A stretch of 64,000 bases of DNA from Takakia lepidozioides (taxonomy: Eukaryota; Streptophyta; Takakiopsida; Takakiales; Takakiaceae). Under the pieces are notes generated by a model. The model saw only the letters and a program-made list of their open reading frames with translations, was not told where the DNA came from and did not search any database. Position 1 is the first letter of the stretch. Each line of letters begins with the position of its first letter. Both the position numbers and the translations under genes were made by a program. The stretch covers positions 35,691,053 through 35,755,052 of the forward strand of contig CM060732.1 in assembly GCA_030704615.1 (NCBI GenBank). The letters are read 5' to 3'. Shown piece after piece: positions 55,974 through 64,000 of this stretch.

Positions 55974-58900
55974 AATGAAATGAAATAGTACTCCATATCG
56001 TCTGGAGAAAGCTCGAAGAGCTTATGGGATAAGAGAAGAAAGAAATTTTCTAATGGCCGGGGGAAGCTCAAAGAGAACAAAGTATGGAACAAGAAGGCCT
56101 TTAACAAGCAGCCCGAAAATATCATTCAAGGTTCAACATCAAGAGATTCTCTAAAGGTGGAGAGCCTCGGGTAGATATTTCTGATCCTCATAGTAGAGAC
56201 AGTGGAAAAAGAAATGTTCTTTACTCTCAATCTTCTGTCTGTCTTCTCTAGCGCAGCTAGATACAAGCTCCAGGTTGTCCCATCCACCTCCTAAGGTTGT
56301 GTGAGCCCACCCCAAACCTTCCCAAAGGGCGTAGAAGAGATGAGAGAAAGAAAGAACGAAATTTTAGAGTGTCCAGAGAAGCCCACAAGGGCCAATGGAC
56401 AGGGTAGAACAAACCAAGAACTACTTGAGGATACATTACGTGTTGCCCAAAGACAAAGTGCCTCAAGCAGGTTAGTTGCGAGGCACTTCGGGTCTTGCTG
56501 ACAGCCTCCAATAAAGCTTGGGAAATCTCTAAGAGATAACAACAGTATCTCCCACTGATCTTGGAGCACGCAGGAGAGGACAAGAAACAGTGAAGCTCTG
56601 TTTCCACTTCTTGCTTGTCCGGACCAGGTAGATTGTAGCCTCTTGCTGTTTATCTCTAGACAATTTCCTCGTTTCAACCCACACCCCGTCAGATCCAATT
56701 GGAAGGTGCTAAGGGGGCCTGTGTGAGGTCTGTAGATAGTTTTCCCTAGAGATAGCAGGGCATAATTAGGCGGTTGTTCTTGATTTTGAGGAAAGTTTCT
56801 CTCTGCACTTGAGAGCGTTTGTGGTTACCTCTCTGGGCCCATATTTGTTTCAGATACAGAGAAGGAATCTGAGCAACAGAGGGTGAGTGTAATTGAAATG
56901 CAAATAGTGGGCCAACTACGTTACAAATTCTAGGTGCATGTCTTACCTGTGCAGGCAGTTATAGCCAGAGGGGCGCGTTTTTTGGAGGCACCCGTGTCAG
57001 GGAGCAAGAAACCTGCAGAGGATGCCACTCTCATCATTCTCGCTGCTGGCAATAAGGTACACTACAATAATGTTGTCATGCTAATCAATTATGATAGTTA
57101 TGATAGAATTGTATCTTGTCCATATTTTCTCTGTGAAACAGGACAAAACTCCATAACCTGGTTCCTCATGACTATGGTGAGGTGCTTATAAATAAATAGA
57201 AGTAGCAAGTATCTCTGAGGACACTTGAAATCATCCGATGCTCTAACAGTAGTAGAGACTGCTACGGAGTCCGAATGATCAGAGTTTGCTTCATTTTCTA
57301 ATGAGTCTAGTTCAAACATATCCATTGTTGCTTATGGCAGGCTTTGTATGATGAGGTCACACCGGCCTTCGCTGCAATGGGAAAGAAGACCTTCTATCTG
57401 GGTGATGTTGGAAGCGGCGCCAAAATGAAATTAATTGTGAACATGATTATGGGCAGGTAGAAGACCGCTGCACTCTTCTTACTCTCTCTTACAGTTGATG
57501 TTACCTTTGGAGCCAAGATGGTCATCACATTGCTAGGGCCAGAGAGCCTACTGTTAGCACTAGAATCACTTAACCTGTTTCCTTCATCAACAAGAATGCA
57601 CAGCCAAAACATGCATTTGTTTCACTCTCTCTCTTCTAAGTTCTGACCCTTCTCAACTTTGGCTCAGACAAGAGTAAAGTCTGCCTACTCACTGATATGG
57701 AGCTCACTTGGCCAGTATGAGACCACTCTTTTGTATTGTAAGCTTGCTTTGCTGGACCCTAAACCCTAAACCCTGTAACTGTCCCTCTCTGTAAGTGAAA
57801 TACTTGGCGCCTATAATACACAGTTGTCACCTCTGCCTCTATGTAACACAACTTCAATCACAGAATATGAAGCACAAAAATTAAGGAAGGAAAAAGAGAG
57901 AGACGAAAGAAGGGTAGAAGGGGTGTCTAAGCAGACTTCGCTTGTTGTAGCAATGTAGCCACTGGGGTGCAGAGAGAGGATGGAAAACTATGACATGAGA
58001 GGAGAAGATGGCTGATATGGACTGTCCTTGTATGGTGGCAGCATCATGGCCTCCTTCTCAGAGGGCCTGGCAGTGGCAGACAAGGCAGGCCTAAGCCAGC
58101 AAACTCTTCTTGATGTTTTGGTACCCTCCCTACCTGACCTCCATCTTGCCTTTGCTACCTCCTCTTCAGATGGGAGCCCATATATATTAAATCATGTCTA
58201 CTATCAAATCAGTGCCCTAGGACAAATTGTCCACACGCCCTCGAATCCTGAGAGTCCAGCCAGTGGACATGCACTTGGCATAAGCCATGTAAGCAGATTC
58301 AGAGAAGCCTCGTGGCCAGGAGTCATTGCATCTGTTGAGCAAGTGTTTTATTGTATTACTTACTGTTGGATGCTTAGAATATCACAACTGTTTTGAGACA
58401 ATAGTTACCGGGAGGACACCTAAACGTGTTGGTTGGCAAGATGGAATGTGAGGACCTTTAGGTTGTATTTGCATTGATGGAGTGAATGGCTGTCCTTGAA
58501 ACAGATGGTAGTGTGGGTTGTGAGTGCAGGAGTTAGCAGCAGTAGGGAATGGTATGTTCAAATTGAAAGGACCTACAATGATAGCAGGCAAGTATACACC
58601 AGCTTTCCCATTGAAGCACCAGCAGAAAGACTTGCGGCTGGCACTTGCTCTTGGAGATCAAGTTGAACAATCAATGCCTGTGGCAGCAGCCGCTAATGAG
58701 GTATCGAACTGACCCTGGAATGCTGTTGTTATTCACACCTACCATGCTGTTGGAAACTTAATGTCAGCAGTCATCACCTTTGAAGTGTTCCTTCACTGAG
58801 GGACTGGTTTTACTAACTCATTCCTACGAAGCTGCTACAACAACTTCAAATGCCATAGCTGTACAGCATTCTGCAACCCATACACAAATAATTTAGTTTG

Positions 58901-59223
58901 GATTCAGGGGGCATATTTGATGCCACCTTCTTCATGTGATGCCGGTACCAGCATTCTACCTTTCACATGTCACACATCCCTCTGCTGCCACTCACGCTGT
59001 ACAGTCCCAATGCCTGCAGTGCCCTTTAGGTAGCAAACTGGACATGGGAGAGCGATAGAGGGATAGTAGTTACTGCCATAGGTTTTTCTCAAATAATTTT
59101 GATTTCCACTTGCAGGTATACAAGACAGCCCGAAGCTTGGGATTAGGTGATGATGACTTTTCGGCTGTGTTTCAAGTGATTGCCCATGGATCTGAAGTGA
59201 CAAATAAAGTCCCTGCAAAATGA
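53427..59223 (+). CDS. GLYR1: Glyoxylate/succinic semialdehyde reductase, 8 exons, intact
   Basis: NADPH-dependent reduction of glyoxylate to glycolate and of succinic semialdehyde to gamma-hydroxybutyrate (beta-hydroxyacid dehydrogenase family). Exons: 53427-53537, 54274-54384, 54551-54652, 56955-57056, 57341-57456, 58042-58120, 58530-58700, 59116-59223; all GT/AG, in phase, 299 aa. Motifs: nucleotide-binding [20 protein letters not shown] with [14 protein letters not shown]; substrate loop [12 protein letters not shown]; the catalytic-lysine segment [12 protein letters not shown]; and [19 protein letters not shown]. Two in-frame Met exist (53427, 53433); counting from the second aligns key residues with Arabidopsis GLYR1 (Ser121 in VSGS, Lys170 in AKMK). 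There is no N-terminal extension, so a cytosolic form is more likely than the plastid GLYR2. The C-terminus is PAK and lacks the SRE ending of Arabidopsis GLYR1. Intron 3 (2.3 kb) hosts LINE remnants. Confidence 0.93.
54670..54735 (+). repeat. Copy 2 of a dispersed repeat (partner at about 26175-26235)
   Basis: TGTACTCATAAGACGTTG and GCCTTGTGGCC appear here in the orientation opposite to the copy at 26.2 kb. It lies in intron 3 of the reductase gene, between the splice donor and the LINE remnant, so it may be the LINE's 3' end or an independent repeat. Confidence 0.5.
54925..55800 (-). mobile_element. LINE reverse transcriptase C-terminal remnant (A)
   Basis: From about 55700 the minus strand reads [20 protein letters not shown] and KSLESIQ, the region after the RT domain of non-LTR retrotransposons. 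After a stop it continues as an open frame of 220 codons (55587-54925) that ends with a Cys/His cluster, [20 protein letters not shown]. It is 5'-truncated and antisense to the host gene. Confidence 0.7.
55914..55969 (+). repeat. (GA)28 microsatellite
   Basis: An uninterrupted run of GA between the two LINE remnants in intron 3 of the reductase gene. Confidence 0.95.
56257..56740 (-). mobile_element. LINE tail remnant (B)
   Basis: Frame-broken minus-strand sequence with [11 protein letters not shown] and, in the next frame, [17 protein letters not shown], which together resemble the same kind of C-terminal Cys/His tail as in remnant A (HFLxxCPxxxxQR). Much shorter and more decayed. Confidence 0.5.
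57758..57776. other. Interstitial telomere-like motif
   Basis: CCCTAAACCCTAAACCCTG, two and a half units of the plant telomere repeat, in intron 5 of the reductase gene. Such short telo-boxes are common in plant genes. Confidence 0.6.
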
Positions 59224-60365
59224 TCTGGAGCATTTCATGTCATGGAGGCTGCTGCATTTATACACACTGAAAAAATATTAACTGAAAATTGATTATACAA
59301 TTTGACGTCGCGCCCTCACTGTTAAGTTCTTGTCCATTATTAATGGTTTCCACTACGTTTGTCATTGTCAAACACTGCATTTTCAGCTTGCCATCATGAA
59401 ACAGTGTTGGTATGATCATGTGCAACCTGCCTACAAATGACCCTGGCATCCCAGTATACTAAAAATGGAGGTTAGAAAGGAGTGTTCCTCCCTTGCAGAA
59501 ATGTGCAAGGTGCAGATATTTGAGCTTCCTGAGTGAACTTCCTCTTTCTCCTTTCTTTCACTCTCTTCACCACCATTGCCACCATCATCCAGGGGCAAAG
59601 TTGAAGATCTTGTTTTTACTACCCAGGCTGGGACACTTGAGTTTATATGCATCAACATTGCTTTCTTCTACCTTCCATGACTCCAGCTTGAAGTTGATCA
59701 TATCCGGTTGCATAAGAAAATACCCAACTTTCCAGTAAACTGCCTGACCATCTTGTGGACCCAGTTTGTCGTTTATGTGGAATGAGAACTTCCACAAACA
59801 TCCAACGTTGGTCTCTCTCTCTCTCGTTTTTTGTAATTGCCTCATTGTTTGGGGGCATGTTTGTGCGACATGTCTGTCTCTTGACGGGAAGATGGAGTGA
59901 CCACTGCAAATAGAGCTGTAAAAATATAGCGCAGAGGGATGGTACTGAGGTTTGTGGTTGCTGTGGGGTGCCAAGCAGTACTAGTCGCCAAGTACCCATC
60001 GTGCCACCCTGGCAAGGGCACCTCTAAGCTCTACAACTGTTGCTATAATAAATACAATCACGAGGGCGACGTCCATCTTTCCGCCCTCGCTACTCCTACC
60101 AGGTACTCAACTTCTGCTTGTGCTCAAGGGGATGGTGGGATAAACTTGAGCACGCTTCGACGTCAACAGCTGCTTTCGTAGACCATAGCGAGAAAGAGTG
60201 CACCTACCCAGTAGGCTTGTCCATAGGAGCAAGTGCCACCCAGGAGCAGGTGCCATGAGTTGTACATGCATCAGATTTGTGCACTGTCGTGACACTACCT
60301 CAAGGGTATTACCTTACGGATGCGGACCTGACTGCAGACCATGCAGACCATGCAGACCTGTGTGT
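59224..60365. other. No gene recognised
   Basis: 3' flank of the reductase gene, then sequence with only short frames. A CT-rich run is at 59810-59825 and a short GCAGACCAT tandem at 60331-60358, next to the PPR pseudogene. Confidence 0.4.
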
Positions 60366-60369
60366 ATGT

Positions 60370-61490
60370 CACTGCTTCCTCATAGACTTTGAAAGCCTCC
60401 AACCACACCTGTGCTGAGCATATCCTGCAATCATTGCATTCCATGAGACTACATCTCGTTCAGCCATACATTCAAACACTGGTGTGCATTCCGCATTTGG
60501 CATACATGTCAACAAGTGCAGTCTCCAGAATGATATCTGGTGCAATTCTAGCTTTGATGATATCATCATGGACCTTTCTACCATTTCCCAAGGCTTCCAA
60601 GCTGGCACATGCCTTGAGAACGTGACCTTGTCGGGCATCACCCCTTCCTGTATCATTTGCTCATAGATCTTGAAAGCCTCCCTACTGTAACCATGCTGAG
60701 CATATCCTGGTATCATCGCAATCCATGCAACAACATCTCGCTGAGCCATATTGTTGAACACTTTATGAGCATCATTCATGTTCCCACATCTGGCATACAT
60801 TGCAGCAAGCGCAAAATGATATCTGCTGCAGTTCCAGCTTTGATGATGTCAGCATGGACCTCTTTGCCCATGTCTAGGGCACCGAGGCTAGCGGATGCAT
60901 TGAGAAGGAAGGTGACCATGTTGGGAGACATCCCTTTCCACATCATTTGCTCATAGATCTCAAAAGCCTCCCTTCCACACCCACGCTGAGCATATCCTGA
61001 AATCATTGTATTCCATGAGACCACATTCCGTTGGGCCACTTGACGTGCATCCTTAATGCTCCCACATTTGGCGTACATTTCAACAAAGGCAGTATCCAGA
61101 ATGATATCTGATGCAATTGTCATCATGAACGCTTTTGCCCTTTTCCAAGGTGGCCAGGTACACGCATTGAGAAGGCAAATGAACGTGATCTGGTTGGGTG
61201 CCACCCCTTCCCCCATCAATTCGCATACATGTTGACAAGGGTGTTGAGTAGAGAGATGTTCGGCTTGAATCCACTTTGGTTAATGTGGGCGTGCACCTGC
61301 TTTCCCATAGCAAGATATTCAGTTTGATGCAAGCCCGCATGAGACAGATGTACTGTAGTCAGCAGAAATCCCTTGCTTGTTCAAAATATGCAATTTTCAG
61401 TTTTCCTGCTTTAGATAGTGTCCTCACATTCCCCAAAGAGCCAGAAGAGTTCTTGTCGGGACCATGACCAGATTGGGCTGGAGCTTGTAT
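60370..61490 (-). pseudogene. PPR pseudogene, second locus
   Basis: The minus strand starts near 61490 (an ATG followed by APAQSGHGPDKNSSGSLGNV and LSKAGKLKIA) and continues with RACIKLNILLWESRC, MYAKCGSIKDARQVAQRNVV, MISGYAQRGCGREAFEIYEQ, LGALDMGKEVHADIIKAG, MYARCGNMNDAHKVFNNMAQ and IPGYAQHGYSREAFKIYEQM. It is a PLS-type PPR protein with at least four frame breaks and small deletions (for example near 61370, 61220 and 60800). It is related to, but clearly diverged from, the PPR units at 36-49 kb, and has no PDF motif. Confidence 0.8.
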
Positions 61491-61494
61491 CATT

Positions 61495-64000
61495 GCAGCT
61501 AGGTCTGACCCAAGAGGGGTTCAACCGACTCAAAATCCGAGGACCTCGATTGTGCACTTATCTCTGAAATCAGGTAATCTTGGACTTTTCTGTGAAACCA
61601 CTTGTGGGCAATTGCTCTTACCCACAGCCTTACTTGAGCTCAGGTTACTGAAAGGAAGTTTCTAAGACTCTCGTTAGGTTGGGATTCACAAAGCATCTGT
61701 TCAGCAGCTAGATTATTTCTTTTTGTAGAATTGTCAAGTCACCCCTTGAAGTTTTAATGGCAGACTACCTGTGTTGTAGGCATTTGTGAACTTTGTCCGA
61801 GGCTTCATCTATCTACATGAAATGCTACAGTTTTCAAGTTTTGAACCGGCATAGAAAAATTGCACAGGAACCCCAATTCAGAAAAATTATTCCACAACAC
61901 CAACAGTGGAGAAAAGTAGCCTACCAGATTCGTCCCTCGGCTCCGTGGTCGATCGTAAGCTGCAGACTCACCGCAGCTGACATCTCTACGACACTTCTGT
62001 GTGCCTCTCTGGAATGATTTCCACATCCTCTCTCCTATCACTGCAACTCAGAATTTTAGCCACAACTACGGCGTCCCTTTGCACCCTTCCCATTAACGCA
62101 TTTCTCTCGTGTATTTCACAAGCGAGAATGAGTTCTCACTTGCATTAGAGCCTGCTTCCATGGGCACTCCCAATCTCTCTCCCCCACCCCGGTCCATTTG
62201 TGCCTGAAGTTGATGGACGTAGGCTACCTGCCTTTTTCTCAGTTCTTTTTCTCGCATCGTTATCGAGTTTTCCTTGGGCAATTTTTCTTGCTCGAATTTT
62301 GGGGTTTTTTTTTTCTTTTTTGGTTGAAGCGCAATGGCAGGGTGCGCTCCAAGGCGAAACAGAGGATGTCACAAGAGGATTCATCTCAAAGATCCTTACC
62401 ACCTTACTGTGTTGTAGTTGGCCCATCGAATGATACAGAAAGGCTAAAAACCAAAAAAAACCATCTCAGAAGAGGAATGGACAACCAAGATTTCGAGCTC
62501 CTGATTGGACCTATGAAGAGACCATTGTTCTTTGCGAGAAGAAGAGAGACGAGTTTCTTCTCAGACGAGCAAACACATTCCATACCTATACATGACGCCT
62601 TCAAATCAAGGGTACAATCCAAAAAGCCAATTGGGTCATTTGGGTCTTTTATCTAGCTTTACAGATTCCATCCATGGTCATGCCTCATCCTCCTTCCATG
62701 ACTAAGTTATGGTACATAATACTGAGGAAGGAGCTGGGAACGACTAGTATGGGCAGAGTCCAGATCCAGACTGAGAAGGAGACCAGAGGGCCGCGAGACA
62801 AAAGCATTGCAGGAGCATGGCAGCCTTTCACACGCACCAGACTCATCTCCAGAGTACAAACTACCTACCTACTCCAAGCAGTTCAACAGCACGAGATGAT
62901 ATTTGAAGGGCAGATTGCCCTTCAAATGTTCTCTGATGATATCGATGATTCTAAGATGTGCAAGAGACACTGGAATGTAAACTGGTGGGTGATGGGTACT
63001 TGTGGATTACTTAGATGCAGTCTGTGTAGCGACTAGCGACCCTTCGCGCTGTGAAGTGCCATCCAAGCGGCAAGCCGTCAACTTTAACTCTGGAAGGGTA
63101 ATAGTACATGATGCCCTTCAAAATGAAAGCTGGGTCTGCCTTCAAATCTCATCCCTCTCACGAGTGTCTCGTCTTCCCACACTTGGACTGACGTGTTCCG
63201 GATAACGGGACAAGCTGACATGCAGAAAGCTTCCGTAGCGAAAGGCCGACGTGTTTGTCTTGTGTAGGAGTGTGGATTTGCAAGGGATTTGCAAAGAGGA
63301 TTGTGTTGGTGGGGTGGACCTGCACAGTCCAAGGCGAACTCAGCCTTGTAAGATAGCTGTAAGTTAGCCTGTGAGTCCATCAGGCAAACATGGCAGACTG
63401 GGCAATGAATTGACCGTGGAATACTCGACTTGTTATGAGTGTTTGCAAATTGAGTTTTGATTTGACGAACATAATTATAGCTAGAGAAGTTAGTGACACT
63501 GCTCCATGTTTGTACCTCTAATACACGCGCACATCAGTGTCGATCATAATAACACCAGGACAGGGTTCTCGACTTGAAGCCCTCCGAAACCCATCGCAGG
63601 TAGAAAATCATGAATGTGGATGCAACAGGACTTGGTGAACCAGAGCCTTTGAACGTCTTGCTGTCAGTTTCAGACAGGGCGGGAAACTTCTTAGGTGATG
63701 ACTCTTCTTCCATTCTGTGTGAAACTGTTCTCCCTGCCAAATCTCTGCAGGGCGCTCACATAATGTCCTGAAGCATGAGAATAATGCACACCTGGGTGAC
63801 GGTCTGCCTGCAATGGAATGTTTCCAACCATTTTACAAATTATATCTTTACCATCTTGCCGTCTAGCTTCAATCGGACATTCTTTGAAGTCATTCCTGAC
63901 GTCCCTGTTGGACAATATGCTCGCTGCTGTGGATTCATCATTGGACTATACGCTGAAAAATCTGCCATACATGCGATATGCATGATTCATCCGTATCGCA
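61495..64000. other. No gene recognised
   Basis: The longest frame is 62198-62656 (+); from its internal ATG at 62366 it would give 97 residues (MSQEDSSQRSLPPYCVVVGP...), unrecognised. No tandem or inverted repeats stood out. Confidence 0.35.

Noticed and set aside
55823-56125. Minus-strand frame with long Ser/Leu repeat
   Set aside because: It is the translation of the (GA)28 microsatellite.
57758-57776. Telomere proximity
   Set aside because: Only two and a half telomere-type units inside an intron; such telo-boxes are common in plant genes.

Overview
The window is nuclear DNA of a land plant, most likely a seedless one (bryophyte, lycophyte or fern); the genus cannot be fixed. The reasons are: multi-exon genes with GT-AG introns, an intact plant-type glyoxylate reductase gene, a plant-type ATRIP gene, expanded moss/fern-style PPR sequences, plant LTR retrotransposons (one with a perfect initiator-Met tRNA primer binding site), tRNA-derived SINEs, and remnants of hAT, Mutator-like and pogo/Tigger DNA transposons. 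About 10-15% is host coding sequence; the rest is repeats and their decay products.

Layout: 2-5127 (+) is the 3' part of a 12-exon gene that reads in phase across every junction and matches plant ATRIP/SUV2 (DNA-damage checkpoint). 8.3-24.1 kb is a nested transposon zone: a Tcn1-like Ty3/gypsy fragment (+), a Ty3/gypsy pol (-) whose integrase ends in a PHD finger, an LTR plus polypurine tract next to an unrecognised 584-aa ORF, a broken protein-kinase-like gene, a second Ty3/gypsy RT piece, an LTR/PBS/gag relic, and a Mutator-like transposase with introns lying between related GGACT-rich minisatellites. 24-36 kb is gene-poor, with two SINE copies in opposite orientation, a MITE and a decayed hAT transposase.

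36-49.5 kb is a cluster of broken PPR sequences interleaved with repeated copies of a split exon pair that looks like the PDF motif of plant organellar single-stranded DNA-binding (OSB) proteins. In the copy at 40.35-41.15 kb the second half of that motif runs in one open frame into the PPR repeats, so the ancestral protein appears to have been an OSB-PDF/PPR fusion. A 5' fragment of MSH3 with two nonsense codons sits inside the cluster.

50-52.1 kb holds a pogo/Tigger deletion derivative with TA target duplication and a hAT-type MITE with 8-bp target duplication into which a SINE has inserted. 53.4-59.2 kb is an intact 8-exon glyoxylate/succinic-semialdehyde reductase gene with two LINE tails in intron 3. 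60.4-61.5 kb is another PPR pseudogene (-).

The host genes do not form a pathway. The two most unusual things are the OSB-PDF/PPR fusion family and the PHD-tailed Ty3/gypsy element.
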